This document shows positions 8,020 through 16,977 of a stretch of DNA of 64,000 nucleotides, one piece after another. Within the stretch, counting starts at the first letter, position 1. Each line of letters opens with the position of its first letter. The position numbers were made by a program, and so were the translations under genes. The notes under the pieces were generated by a model. That model made no database searches. It worked only from the letters and a program-made list of their open reading frames with translations, and was not told where the DNA came from. This stretch comes from Streptomyces bicolor (lineage in GTDB: Bacteria > Actinomycetota > Actinomycetes > Streptomycetales > Streptomycetaceae): assembly GCF_000719285.1 (NCBI RefSeq), contig NZ_JOFS01000002.1:186001-250000 (forward strand). The letters run 5' to 3'.

Positions 8020-9144
8020 GTGAGAGTGATAGTCGTCGGAGCCGGCGTGGTGGGCACCATGCACGCCTGGCAGGCAGTGGAACGCGGCCACGAGGTCGTC
8101 CAGATCGAGCGCGAGGCGGAGGCTCGCGGCGCCTCGCTGCGCAACTTCGGCCAGATCTGGGTGAGTGGCCGGGCAGGTGGTGAGGAACTGCGGACCGCGC
8201 TGCGGGCGCGCGAGCTGTGGGAGGAGATCGGCCGCCGCGTGCCCGCGCTGGGCTTCCGGCCGAACGGCTCACTCACCCCCGTGCGCGGCGACCTCGAACT
8301 CGCCGTCGCCGAGGCCGCCGTGGCCCGGGAGGACGCCGCAGCCCGCGGCCACAAGCTGCTGACCCGCGACGAGGCCCGCGCCCTGAACCCCGCCCTGCGC
8401 GGCGAGTTCACCGCCGCCCTGTACTGCGAGCGCGACGCGGCCGTCGAGCCGCGCACCGCACAGCTCGCCCTGCGCGCCGAGCTGTCGAAGTCGCCCGACT
8501 ACACCTTCCGGCCCGGCAGGGAGGTCCGCGAGGTCATCGGTCACGGTGCCGTCCGCGACGACCACGGCGATGTGCACAGCGGGGACGTCGTCGTCCTGTG
8601 CACGGGCGCCTGGCTCGGCGGCCTGGTCCGTGAGCTGGCCGGGCCCGAACTCCCCGTCCGTCGGGTACGCCTGCAGATGATGCAGACCGACCCGCTCGGC
8701 GAACCGCTCACCACATCGGTCGCCGACGCGGACAGCTTCCGCTACTACCCGGCGTACGCCTCCGCCGCACTGGACGAGCTCAACGCCGGTCAGCCGCAGT
8801 CCGAGACCGCCGCGGCGCACCGTATGCAACTGCTGATGGTGCAGCGCGCCGACGGCGGCCTGACCATCGGCGACACCCACGAGTACGAGCACCCCTTCGC
8901 CTTCGACACCGTCGAGGACCCCTACGACCACCTCACCGAGGTCGTCGAATCCCTCCTCGGCCGCCCGCTGCCGAAGATCCGGCGCCGCTGGGCGGGGGTG
9001 TACGCGCAGTGCAGCGATCCGGGACGGGTCGTGCACCGGCAGCAGGTGCGCGACGGGGTGTGGCTGGTGACCGGGCCCGGCGGGCGCGGCATGACCTGCT
9101 CGCCCGCGATAGCCGAGACGACCGCGAACGAACTGGGCTGGTGA
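8020..9144 (+). CDS. FAD-dependent oxidoreductase, phosphonate-cluster type (TIGR03364-like)
   Basis: This 374-residue amine/glycine-oxidase-like flavoenzyme opens with the dinucleotide-binding motif 'VIVVGAGVVGTMHAWQA' and the 'RNFGQIWVSGR' loop. It ends with the FAD-binding 'GVWLVTGPGGRGMTCSPAIAE' region. The GTG at 8020 is chosen because GAGGAG lies ten bases before it; an in-frame GTG at 8011 is too close. Such proteins sit in 2-aminoethylphosphonate catabolic clusters and are expected to oxidise an aminophosphonate or N-methylated derivative. The stop overlaps the next gene's GTG (GTGA). Confidence 0.88.
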   Translation: MRVIVVGAGVVGTMHAWQAVERGHEVVQIEREAEARGASLRNFGQIWVSGRAGGEELRTALRARELWEEIGRRVPALGFRPNGSLTPVRGDLELAVAEAAVAREDAAARGHKLLTRDEARALNPALRGEFTAALYCERDAAVEPRTAQLALRAELSKSPDYTFRPGREVREVIGHGAVRDDHGDVHSGDVVVLCTGAWLGGLVRELAGPELPVRRVRLQMMQTDPLGEPLTTSVADADSFRYYPAYASAALDELNAGQPQSETAAAHRMQLLMVQRADGGLTIGDTHEYEHPFAFDTVEDPYDHLTEVVESLLGRPLPKIRRRWAGVYAQCSDPGRVVHRQQVRDGVWLVTGPGGRGMTCSPAIAETTANELGW

Positions 9145-9854
9145 GGAAATTGACGAGCGATCAGCAGAGCGTGGCGAGCGATCAGCAGCACGATCCGCAG
9201 TCGCGGCTGGTCGTGCTCGACATGGCCGGTACGACCGTCGCCGACGGCGGTCTCGTCGAGCGTGCCTTCGCGGCGGCCGCGCGCCACCTCGGCGCCGACC
9301 CCGCCCCGATGCTGGACTACGTCCGAGCCACCATGGGCGAGTCCAAGATCTCCGTCTTCCGGCATCTGTTCGGCGAGGAGGCGAGGGCCCAGGAGGCCAA
9401 CAAGGCCTTCGAGGCGGCGTACGCCGAACTCGTCGACGGCGGCCGGGTCGCGGCCCTGCCCGGCGCGCGCGAGACCATCGAGGAGCTGACGTCCCAGGGC
9501 CGTACGGTCGTGTTGACCACCGGCTTCTCCCGCCCCACCCAGGACGCGATCCTGGCCGCACTCGGCTGGCAGGACCTGGTGCCCCTCACCCTGTGCCCCG
9601 CCGATGCCGGGGGCCGGGGGCGGCCGTACCCGGACATGGTCCTCACCGCGTTCCTGCGGACGGCGGCGGCCCAGGACGTCCGGCAGATCGCCGTCGTCGG
9701 CGACACCTCGTACGACATGCTCAGCGGGGTCCGCTCGGGTGCGGGCTTCGTCGGCGGCGTCCTTACCGGCGCCCACGACGAGGACGCGCTGTGGGCGGCG
9801 GGCGCGACCCATGTCCTCGGCTCCGTCGCGGAGTTGCCCGGAGTGCTCGCATGA
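9141..9854 (+). CDS. Phosphonatase-like HAD hydrolase
   Basis: This is a 237-residue HAD-superfamily protein. Motif I is 'LVVLDMAGTTVAD', the DxAGTT form seen in phosphonoacetaldehyde hydrolase and relatives. Motif II is 'TTGFSRP'. The acidic motif IV is 'VVGDTSYDMLSGVRSGA'. A helical cap spans roughly residues 45-110. Phosphonatases cleave the C-P bond of phosphonoacetaldehyde using a cap Lys; here 'GESKIS' could supply it. The N-terminus has a short repeated 'SDQQ'. It overlaps the FAD oxidoreductase and the disrupted ABC gene by 4 bp each, placing all three in one transcript. Confidence 0.88.
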   Translation: MRKLTSDQQSVASDQQHDPQSRLVVLDMAGTTVADGGLVERAFAAAARHLGADPAPMLDYVRATMGESKISVFRHLFGEEARAQEANKAFEAAYAELVDGGRVAALPGARETIEELTSQGRTVVLTTGFSRPTQDAILAALGWQDLVPLTLCPADAGGRGRPYPDMVLTAFLRTAAAQDVRQIAVVGDTSYDMLSGVRSGAGFVGGVLTGAHDEDALWAAGATHVLGSVAELPGVLA

Positions 9855-10061
9855 GTGGCGGCATCCGCTTCGACTCCGTCACCGTCGCCTACGACGGCAA
9901 CGTCGTCCTCGACGCCCTCGACCTCACCGTCGAACCCGGCGAGGTCATGGCGCTGCTCGGGCCGTCCGGATCCGGCAAGACCACCGCGCTGCGGGCGGTC
10001 GCCGGGTTCGTGCGGCCCGCCCCCGGGCGGGTGTACCTCGGCGGGCGGGACGTGACGGACC
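9851..10061 (+). pseudogene. 5' fragment of aminophosphonate ABC transporter ATP-binding gene
   Basis: The first 70 codons of an ABC ATPase are intact: ATG overlapping the previous stop (ATGA), beta strands, Walker A 'LLGPSGSGKTTALRAV' and then 'LGGRDVTDL'. The sequence then switches at about 10061 to substrate-binding-protein sequence in another frame. The Q-loop, ABC signature, Walker B and H-loop are all absent. Read on, this frame gives non-homologous sequence to a stop at 10321. The gene cannot encode a working ATPase. Confidence 0.9.
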
Positions 10062-10685
10062 TGGAACGAGCTGAAGCAGGCGCCCACGACGTGGGAGGAA
10101 CTGCTGGACGGTTCGTACAGGAACAAGCTCCAGTACTCCACCCCGGGCGTCGCCGGCGACGGAACCGCCGTCCTCATCAAGGCGATGCACGACTTCGGCG
10201 GAGAGAAGGCGGCTATGGACTACCTCGGCAGGCTCCAGTCCAACAACGTCGGCCCCTCCGCCTCCACCGGCAAGCTCGCCCCCAAGGTCGACAAGGGCGA
10301 ACTGCTCGTCGCCAACGGTGATGTCCAGATGAACCACGCCCAGTCCCAGACCATGCCGAACCCCGGCATCTGGTTCCCCGCCCGCGAAGGCGGCAAGCCC
10401 ACCACCTTCGCCCTGCCCTACGCCGCCGGCCTTCTCACCGGCGCCCCGCACGGCGGGAACGGCAGGAAGCTGCTCGACTTCATGCTGAGCCAGGGCGCCC
10501 AGCAGCAGGTCAGCGAGATCGGCGGCGGCTTCAGCGCCCGCCAGGACGTCAAGGCCACCGACGCCAACGCCGTCGCCCTCACGAAGATCATGGAGGGCGT
10601 CGAGGTCTTCGAGCCCGACTGGGACGACATCGACGAGAACCTGACGTCGTACGTCGACGCCTGGAAGCCGGCCACCGGCAGCTGA
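10062..10685 (+). pseudogene. 3' fragment of ABC transporter substrate-binding protein gene
   Basis: From codon TGG at 10062 the frame reads 'WNELKQAPTTWEELLDG' and continues 'YSTPGVAGDGTAVLIKAM'. It ends with 'YVDAWKPATGS' and a stop, the C-terminal half of an iron/phosphonate-type periplasmic binding protein. There is no start codon, signal peptide or N-terminal lobe. The frame is shifted by +1 from the upstream ATPase fragment. The permease gene or genes and the rest of both flanking genes are missing between the two fragments. Confidence 0.88.
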
Positions 10686-10745
10686 CACCCGCGGAACTTC
10701 TCCCTCCCTTCCCGCCGGCAACTCCCCCGCTTCGCCACCCCGCAA

Positions 10746-10772
10746 CGCCCCTGGGCAGCACCACCAGGGGCG
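10746..10772 (+). terminator. Hairpin after the disrupted transporter
   Basis: CGCCCCTGG and CCAGGGGCG form a 9-bp stem with a 9-base loop, 60 bp after the binding-protein fragment and before the phosphatase ribosome site. It is probably a terminator or attenuating hairpin of the phosphonate transcript. Confidence 0.6.
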
Positions 10773-10812
10773 CTTGCCATGCCCGCGCGCACACTTGTCC
10801 CAGGAGGATCAC

Positions 10813-12342
10813 GTGACGTCACCCCTGTCCCGCCGCACCGTCCTCACCACCACCGCGGCGACCGCCGCCACCATGGCGCTGGGCGCCTCCACCGCCCCCG
10901 GCGCCCATGCCGTCCCCACCCTCCCGAGCGGCACCAGCAAGGACAAGGTGCTGGTCATCGGCATGGACGGGCTTCGCCACGACCGCATCGACGCGGCGAA
11001 CGCCCCGCACCTGAAGGCCATGATGAGCGAGGGCACGTACGGCACCTCGCTGCTGTACGCGGGCCCGATGGCCGCCACCTCCTCGGGCCCCGGCTGGTCC
11101 ACGATCTCCACCGGAGTCTGGCCCGACAAGCACGGCGTCAAGGACAACACCTTCGTCGGCAAGAGGTACGACCGCTACCCCGGCTTCCTCGCCCGCCTCG
11201 CCCGGATCCGGCCCGCGCTGGCCACCTACGCGGCCGTCGACTGGAAGCCCCTGGACACCCAGGGCACCGTCACCCCGGGCGCCGATGTGAAGCTCGTCCT
11301 CGACGGCGACGCCGACGGCTACACCGGGCACGACGCCACCATCGCCGGCGATGCCGAGACGATCATCCGCGACCAGAACCCGGACGTCCTGTTCGTCTAC
11401 TTCGGCCAGTCCGACATCGTCGGCCACGACTCCGGCGCCGGGAGCCAGGCCTACCTCGACCAGATCGCCGTCCAGGACGCCTACCTCGGCCGGCTGCGCG
11501 CCGCGATCAAGGCCCGGCCCAGCCGTGCCACGGAGCGCTGGACGGTCATCGTCACCACCGACCACGGCCACCTGGACGCGGGCGGCCACGGCGGTTCGGC
11601 GATCGAGGAACGGCGCACCTTCGTCCTCGCCACCGGCCCTGGCATCGCCGCGGGCGCGCGCCCCATCGACACCCGCCTCGTCGACGTCGTCCCCACGGTC
11701 TTCAAGCAGCTCGGCATCCCCGTCGACCCCGCCTGGGGCCTGGACGGCAAGCCGGTCCAGGAGCGGACCACCGACCCCTTCGACGCGCTCACCCTGTCCG
11801 CCCGCACGGACGAGGCGGGCATCCCGTCGACCGTCCTCGGCTACACCCACACCCCGCCCAGCGGCTGGTCCGTCATCAACAACGCCATGGGCGGCGGAGG
11901 GATGACCGAGTGGCGCGGCTGGGCCTTCGCCACCGAGTTCTGGTCCCGCACCCAACGCGACCAGTGGCGTGAGCTCAACGTCCGCGCGCGGGGCGTCTTC
12001 GCCGTCGCCGACTCCGACGAGTGGGCGGACAGGTCCTTCTCCGGCACCTACGACTCGACCCTGGTCACGCCCGCGTACGACGTCACGGGGAGCGCGAAGG
12101 TCCGGCTGGACTTCACGACCCTCTACCGGCAGGAGGGCTCCCAGACCGCCCAGGTCCTCGTGTCCTTCAACGGCAACACCCCCGCCGTCGTCAAGAGCTA
12201 CACCTCCGACGTCGTCTCGCAGCCCCAGTCGCTGACCGTCGGCGTCCCCTCCGGGGCCACCACCGTTCACTTCCGGTTCCGCTACACCGGGTCCAACAAC
12301 TGGTTCTGGGTGATCGACGGGGTCAGGATCAGCCACTCCTGA
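10813..12342 (+). CDS. Tat-exported alkaline phosphatase/phosphodiesterase family protein
   Basis: This 509-residue protein has GTG 10813 directly behind AGGAGG. A twin-arginine signal ('SRRTVLTTTAA') ends at the 'APGAHAVP' cleavage region. The type I phosphodiesterase/nucleotide pyrophosphatase domain follows: metal ligands in 'IGMDGLRHDR', the nucleophile in 'SGPGWSTISTG', and 'TTDHGHLDAGGHGG'. The last 170 residues form a beta-sandwich-like domain ('WFWVIDGVRIS' end), perhaps glycan-binding. The family cleaves phosphate mono- or diesters outside the cell. Its place after phosphonate genes suggests organophosphorus scavenging, possibly phosphonoacetate-type; the substrate is inferred. Confidence 0.87.
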   Translation: MTSPLSRRTVLTTTAATAATMALGASTAPGAHAVPTLPSGTSKDKVLVIGMDGLRHDRIDAANAPHLKAMMSEGTYGTSLLYAGPMAATSSGPGWSTISTGVWPDKHGVKDNTFVGKRYDRYPGFLARLARIRPALATYAAVDWKPLDTQGTVTPGADVKLVLDGDADGYTGHDATIAGDAETIIRDQNPDVLFVYFGQSDIVGHDSGAGSQAYLDQIAVQDAYLGRLRAAIKARPSRATERWTVIVTTDHGHLDAGGHGGSAIEERRTFVLATGPGIAAGARPIDTRLVDVVPTVFKQLGIPVDPAWGLDGKPVQERTTDPFDALTLSARTDEAGIPSTVLGYTHTPPSGWSVINNAMGGGGMTEWRGWAFATEFWSRTQRDQWRELNVRARGVFAVADSDEWADRSFSGTYDSTLVTPAYDVTGSAKVRLDFTTLYRQEGSQTAQVLVSFNGNTPAVVKSYTSDVVSQPQSLTVGVPSGATTVHFRFRYTGSNNWFWVIDGVRISHS

Positions 12343-12423
12343 CTACCCTGGGGGCGTCGGCACGGCGTGGTTCCGGCGCCCCTCCCGCTCATCCCGTACG
12401 CAGGCCAGGAGAGACCCAGCACC

Positions 12424-13203
12424 ATGGCAGACCGCAAGCCCATCGAGTCATGGCTCACCGACATGGACGGTGTGCTCATCCACGAGGGCATCCCGATCCC
12501 CGGCGCCGACGCCTTCATCAAGAAGCTGCGCGAGTCCGGCAAGCCCTTCCTCGTCCTCACCAACAACTCGATCTACACCCCGCGCGACCTGCACGCCCGG
12601 CTGAACCGCATGGGCCTGGAGGTGCCGATCGAGAACATCTGGACGTCGGCGCTGGCCACCGCGCAGTTCCTGGACGACCAGCGCCCGGGCGGCTCGGCGT
12701 ACGTCCTCGGCGAGGCGGGCCTGACGACCGCGCTGCACGACATCGGCTACATCCTCACCGACCACGCCCCGGACTACGTCGTTCTCGGTGAGACCCGCAC
12801 CTACTCCTTCGAGGCCATGACCAAGGCGGTCCGGCTCATCAACGACGGCGCCCGCTTCATCTGCACCAACCCCGACGAGACGGGCCCGTCGGCCGAGGGC
12901 CCGCTGCCCGCGACGGGCGCCGTCGCCGCGCTGATCACCAAGGCGACCGGCAAGCAGCCGTACTTCGCGGGCAAGCCGAACCCGCTGATGATGCGGACCG
13001 GCCTGAACGCGATCGGCGCCCACTCCGAGACCAGCGCGATGATCGGCGACCGCATGGACACCGACGTGCTGGCCGGCATGGAGGCCGGGATGCAGACGTT
13101 CCTGGTGCTCACCGGCCTGACCAGGCCCGAGCAGATCGAGAACTTCCCGTACCGGCCGTCCAGGGTCGTGGACTCGATCGCGGACCTCGTCGACCGGATC
13201 TGA
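12424..13203 (+). CDS. HAD-IIA family hydrolase (NagD-like)
   Basis: This 259-residue phosphatase has CAGGAGAG upstream of its ATG. Motif I is 'WLTDMDGVLIHEG', motif II 'LVLTNNSIYTPRDL', the catalytic Lys is in 'YFAGKPNPLM', and the metal motif is 'AMIGDRMDTDVLAGMEAGM'. This set defines the NagD/PGP branch with a large C2 cap, acting on nucleotide or sugar phosphates. It follows the secreted phosphatase by 81 bp in the same direction, so it may process the phosphate ester that is imported. Substrate specificity cannot be told from the sequence. Confidence 0.93.
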   Translation: MADRKPIESWLTDMDGVLIHEGIPIPGADAFIKKLRESGKPFLVLTNNSIYTPRDLHARLNRMGLEVPIENIWTSALATAQFLDDQRPGGSAYVLGEAGLTTALHDIGYILTDHAPDYVVLGETRTYSFEAMTKAVRLINDGARFICTNPDETGPSAEGPLPATGAVAALITKATGKQPYFAGKPNPLMMRTGLNAIGAHSETSAMIGDRMDTDVLAGMEAGMQTFLVLTGLTRPEQIENFPYRPSRVVDSIADLVDRI

Positions 13204-13209
13204 CTGGAC

Positions 13210-13227
13210 CCGGTCAGATCTGACCGG
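13210..13227. promoter_or_regulatory. Perfect 18-bp palindrome CCGGTCAGATCTGACCGG
   Basis: A perfect palindrome begins 7 bp after the HAD-IIA stop. Without a loop it is an unlikely terminator, though a cruciform is possible. It could be an operator upstream of the secreted-protein gene at 13337. Confidence 0.55.
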
Positions 13228-13336
13228 ATTCGAAACCCCGTATGCCCGAAACACGACCCATACGGAGCATTACGGACCGGTTTGAGGTGCAGGGCCGGTG
13301 CTCCGGAGGGAATCTCCAGGTATCTGGAGGTTCACG

Positions 13337-13924
13337 ATGGGATCACTGCGAGTCACTCTCTGTGCGATCGCCGCTCTGGGGGCGGTGGCCGTCGCCCCGG
13401 CGGCACACGCGGCGGACGGGGGTGTCTCGGTCAGTCCGTCGTCCCCGCACCCCGGCAGCGACATCGCGCTGCGGGTGAGCGGATGCCCGGGGAAGACCGC
13501 CACGGCCGTCTCCGCGGCGTTCGTCGCCGACGCCCGCCTCACCGTCGGTGACGACGGCGCGCTCGTCGGCGAGAGCCGCGTCCGCTCCACGCTGACGGCG
13601 GGGACCTACGACGTGCGGGTCGCCTGCGGGGGCACGGCCGCCAAGGGCGCCGTCACCGTCGTACGAAAGGGCGCGGAACGGTCCGGACGGCAGGGACCGC
13701 AGCCGTCGGCGCCCGCCTCTCCCGTGGCCCCGGTCCGGGCGGGCGGCGGCGGCACCGCACAACTCGCCGTCGTCGACGCCCGCGCGGCCGGCCCCGGCAC
13801 GGCGCACACCGTGACCGGGCTGGTCCTCGCCGGCGTCGCGGCCACCGCTGTGGCGCTCAGGAGCGCGCGCCGGAGCCGACAGCAGCGCGAGGCGTTCGGC
13901 CGGGAGGCGGGTGGGCCGCGGTGA
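13337..13924 (+). CDS. Small secreted, membrane-tethered protein
   Basis: This 195-residue protein has a Sec signal peptide (cleavage near 'AHAADGG', residue 25) and a compact extracellular domain. The domain has two Cys ('SGCPGK', 'VACGGT') and an Ig-like pattern ('SPSSPHPGSDIALRVSGC'). A Pro/Ala/Gly linker and one C-terminal transmembrane segment ('VTGLVLAGVAATAVAL') with a basic tail follow. There is no LPXTG/LAXTG before the segment. Upstream, CTCCAG-GTAT-CTGGAG forms a hairpin that includes the ribosome site. The class F sortase starts just after or within its end, so the two are cotranscribed. Function unknown. Confidence 0.8.
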   Translation: MGSLRVTLCAIAALGAVAVAPAAHAADGGVSVSPSSPHPGSDIALRVSGCPGKTATAVSAAFVADARLTVGDDGALVGESRVRSTLTAGTYDVRVACGGTAAKGAVTVVRKGAERSGRQGPQPSAPASPVAPVRAGGGGTAQLAVVDARAAGPGTAHTVTGLVLAGVAATAVALRSARRSRQQREAFGREAGGPR

Positions 13925-13973
13925 GCGGGGGTCGGCCGGGGGGCGGTCGGCGGCGAGACGGGTCGCGCTGACC

Positions 13974-14639
13974 ATGTCCGGCGACGAACGCACCTCCCAC
14001 CGCGGCCGCCTCCTCATGGGCGTGACCTGGGCCGTCCTGCTGGTCGGGCTGTGGCTGTGGGGGTGGGAGGTCACCGACGTACGGCAGGCCGTGTCCGCGC
14101 CGGTGTCCGGCGACGTCGCCGCCGTCGGACGGCCCCAGCAGGTGCGGCTGCCGATCGCAGCACGGCCGATGGGCGACGCGCTGCCGCAGCGCCTCGACAT
14201 CCCAGGGCTCGGCGTGCAGGCACCCGTCGTCGCCCGGGGGCTCGACTCGCGGGGCGCCATCGATCCGCCGCCCTACGACCGGGCCGACGCCGTCGGCTGG
14301 TACGCGGCCGGGGTGAAACCGGGGGCCGCCGGGGCCGCGCTGATCGTGGGGCACGTCGACACCGAGACCCGGCCGGCCGTCTTCCACCGGATCGGCGCGC
14401 TGAGGCCGGGCGCGACGCTACGGGTGCTCCGCGACGACGGCAGGGTCGCCGAGTTCACCGTGGAGAACGTACGCGTCGTGGCCCGCGACCGCTTCGACGC
14501 CCACCAGGCGTACGGCGCCCACCACACCGGCCGGGCCGAACTCCGCCTGATCACCTGCGGCGGCACCTTCGACCGCACGACCCGCAGCTACACGGCGAAC
14601 GTGATCGTGTCGGCGTACCTCACGGGCACGGGGCTGTGA
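13974..14639 (+). CDS. Class F sortase
   Basis: This 221-residue protein has one N-terminal membrane segment (about residues 16-35) followed by a sortase barrel. The catalytic His is in 'ALIVGHVDTET' and the Cys in 'LRLITCGGTFD', with the Arg in 'TRSYTANVIV'. The TCGG signature and a single domain mark class F, a small class common in actinobacteria. An in-frame GTG at 13911 with GGAGG three bases before it is an alternative start and would overlap the preceding gene. The adjacent membrane protein lacks a classical sorting motif, so its substrate is not obvious. Confidence 0.9.
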   Translation: MSGDERTSHRGRLLMGVTWAVLLVGLWLWGWEVTDVRQAVSAPVSGDVAAVGRPQQVRLPIAARPMGDALPQRLDIPGLGVQAPVVARGLDSRGAIDPPPYDRADAVGWYAAGVKPGAAGAALIVGHVDTETRPAVFHRIGALRPGATLRVLRDDGRVAEFTVENVRVVARDRFDAHQAYGAHHTGRAELRLITCGGTFDRTTRSYTANVIVSAYLTGTGL

Positions 14640-14897
14640 CACGGCACACGACGTGGGACCGTGCGCCCGCACCTGCCCGGTCGACGACCGCTCCCCCGAA
14701 GCCGCCGACCGGGCTGGTCCTCAACCGCGCGCGCACGGGCTGCGGGAGTAACCCGGCGACCGGCGCGGGAGGTCTCGTGTGACCAGTGGGGATGGTCCGA
14801 CCGGGGGCTGGGGTCGGCCGGAAACGACTCTAGAACGGATGGCCGCCGGGGCCTAGAGGGTCAGGCGGCAGGGGACGCCCGCCCCTGGCGCGGCGTG
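14640..14897. other. Convergent intergenic region
   Basis: This 258-bp stretch separates the convergent class F sortase and ANTAR regulator. No clear gene, repeat or strong hairpin was identified. Confidence 0.45.
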
Positions 14898-15677
14898 CTA
14901 CGCGCGTCCCTCGCCGTCTCCGCCCCCGGCCTCCCGGCGCAGCTCGGCGTCGTCCGCGACCCGGTCGATGACCGCCTGCGCGACCCGGTCCAGGGGGAGT
15001 TGGTGGCGGCGCGCGTACTGGCGCAGCGCCACGAAGGCGTGGTCGGCCGGGGTGTTCCAGCGCTCGGCGAGCATGCCCTTGGCCTGCTCGATGCGCACCC
15101 TGCTGGACAGCGCCCGCTGCAACTGACCGGCGAGGGTGCGGCATTGGGCGTACGCCGCGTGGTTCTGCAGCCCGAGGGCGGCGCAGTCGGCGATGACCTG
15201 GGCCAGCCGCAGCTGGGTGCCGTCGTCCGGCGCGGCTTCCCCGGGCAGCGTGGCCACAAAGACGTTGAGCGCCCCCAGCAGCCGCTCCTGACGGCGCAGC
15301 GGGACCGCGAAGGTGCCGGCGATGTCGTGGGCCAGCGCCCGCTGCGTGAACTCCGGCCAGCGCGCGGCGGCCCGGGCCGCCCCGATCGAGACCGGCGGCA
15401 CCGGCCGGCCGGAGCTGTAGCTGTCCAGGCAGGGCCCGCCACCCCGCTGAGCCCGCAGCAGATCGAGCGCGACCTCCCGATGCGCGTCGCTCGCCGTCAG
15501 CGACACCGTCCCGTCGTCGTCGATCAGCATGAACCCGGCCGCCCGCGCGGCCAGTAACCGCACACAGTGATCCGCGACGCGAGGTAAGTAGTGCGCGGCC
15601 TCGAACCCGTCGACGAGGGTGTCCGCCGTCTCCACCAACGCCTCCGCCAGCCGTATGTCCCGGGTGGACCGGTGCAT
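14898..15677 (-). CDS. GAF-ANTAR domain regulator
   Basis: This 259-residue protein has an N-terminal GAF sensory domain (about residues 20-170). A C-terminal ANTAR RNA-binding domain follows (about 180-240: 'IEQAKGMLAERWNTPADHAF' and a final 'DRVAQAVID'). ANTAR proteins act as antiterminators by binding paired hairpins in nascent RNA. No histidine kinase is adjacent, so the GAF domain is the likely input. It is divergent from the GH6 gene with 181 bp between the starts. The target RNA is unknown. Confidence 0.9.
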   Translation of the reverse strand: MHRSTRDIRLAEALVETADTLVDGFEAAHYLPRVADHCVRLLAARAAGFMLIDDDGTVSLTASDAHREVALDLLRAQRGGGPCLDSYSSGRPVPPVSIGAARAAARWPEFTQRALAHDIAGTFAVPLRRQERLLGALNVFVATLPGEAAPDDGTQLRLAQVIADCAALGLQNHAAYAQCRTLAGQLQRALSSRVRIEQAKGMLAERWNTPADHAFVALRQYARRHQLPLDRVAQAVIDRVADDAELRREAGGGDGEGRA

Positions 15678-15858
15678 GACGCGCCCCTTCCCCTGTATCC
15701 CCTGTCGACCGAGCCTTACGGACGCGCAAACCTACTCTGCTCATCGGAGCCGTACAGATGGCTGTAACAGCTCTCCGACAAGGCTCGGCGACCTCGTGTG
15801 CCCCACGGCGGGTATGTCAGGATTGAGTCTTGGAACAGTGCACCCAAGGGGGAGTTGG

Positions 15859-16890
15859 ATGTACCTGAAGAGGGGGGCCCGGAGGGGGGCTCGCGCTCGG
15901 ACGTCCGCGGTGGTGCTTGGGGCGGCACTGCTGGTCGCGGGCTGTTCGTCCGACGGGGGCGGCGACGAGCCGGAGGACGGCACCGGTGCCGGGATCAGTC
16001 AGCAGCCCAAGGACACCGACCCGTTCTGGGTGAACCCGGACGGGAACGCGGCGCAGCAGGTCGTGGCCTACCAGAAGGCCGGCCAGAAGGAGGACGCCGA
16101 GCAGATCCGCAAGATAGCCCAGCAGCCGACGGGCGAGTGGATCAGCCCCGAGAGCCCGGAGGAACAGGCACGCGGCTTCACCGAGGCCGCAGACAAGGCG
16201 GGCCGCACGGCGCTGCTCGTCCTCTACAACATCCCGCACCGCGACTGCGGCCAGTTCTCGGAGGGCGGCGCCGCGGACGGCAACGCGTACCGGGCGTTCG
16301 TCGACAGCGTCGCCAAGGGAATCGGCGACCGTCCGGCGACGGTGATCCTGGAGCCGGACGCGGTGCTGCACATGGTGGACAACTGCACGGCCCCGGAGTA
16401 TCACGAGGAGCGCTACGACCTCCTCAACGGCGCCGTCACCAAGCTCAAGTCCCTGAAGAACACCAAGGTCTACCTGGACGCGGGCAACGCCGGCTGGGGC
16501 CACCCGGACCAGATCTTCGAGCCGCTGAAGCGGGCCGGCATCGACCAGGCCGACGGCTTCTCGGTCAACGTCTCCAACTTCTACACGACCAAGGACTCGA
16601 TCGCGTACGGCAAGGAACTCTCCGCCAAGGTGGGCAACAAGCCGTTCGTGATCGACACCAGCCGCAACGGCAACGGCCCCTACACCGAGGGCAACCCGGA
16701 CGAGCGCTGGTGCAACCCGCCCGGCCGCGCGCTGGGCGAGACCCCGACCACGAAGACGACGGACCCGCTGGTCGACGCGTACGTGTGGGTCAAGCGCCCG
16801 GGAGAGTCGGACGGCGAGTGCAAGGGCGGCCCGAAGGCGGGGGAGTGGTGGGCGGAGTACGCCCTGAACCTGGCGAAGGCCAGCAAGTAG
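15859..16890 (+). CDS. cslZ: GH6 family lipoprotein glycosidase of the csl locus
   Basis: This 343-residue protein has a lipobox signal ('LLVAGCSSD', Cys about residue 32) and a glycoside hydrolase family 6 domain. GH6 landmarks are 'VILEPDAVLHM' (catalytic Asp region), 'YLDAGNAGWG', 'GFSVNVSNFYTT' and 'VIDTSRNGNGP'. GH6 enzymes cleave beta-1,4-glucan with inversion. The gene faces glxA-cslA and ends at a shared strong terminator. In S. coelicolor the equivalent enzyme, called CslZ, is linked to the glycan made by CslA. GGGGGAG precedes the ATG at a good spacing. Confidence 0.85.
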   Translation: MYLKRGARRGARARTSAVVLGAALLVAGCSSDGGGDEPEDGTGAGISQQPKDTDPFWVNPDGNAAQQVVAYQKAGQKEDAEQIRKIAQQPTGEWISPESPEEQARGFTEAADKAGRTALLVLYNIPHRDCGQFSEGGAADGNAYRAFVDSVAKGIGDRPATVILEPDAVLHMVDNCTAPEYHEERYDLLNGAVTKLKSLKNTKVYLDAGNAGWGHPDQIFEPLKRAGIDQADGFSVNVSNFYTTKDSIAYGKELSAKVGNKPFVIDTSRNGNGPYTEGNPDERWCNPPGRALGETPTTKTTDPLVDAYVWVKRPGESDGECKGGPKAGEWWAEYALNLAKASK

Positions 16891-16901
16891 CTGCTACGTG
16901 C

Positions 16902-16938
16902 ATCGGGGGTGCCCTTCATGACGAAGGGCACCCCCGAT
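16902..16938. terminator. Strong bidirectional terminator
   Basis: A 16-bp perfect stem (ATCGGGGGTGCCCTTC at 16902-16917, its complement at 16923-16938) with loop ATGAC sits between the converging GH6 and glxA genes. Confidence 0.9.
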
Positions 16939-16977
16939 CGCTTGTCCGCCGGACAGGCGGGAATTTGACGACAGGGC

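Noticed and set aside
13210..13227. Perfect palindrome as a terminator
   Set aside because: It has no loop and no following T-tract; listed as a possible regulatory dyad instead.
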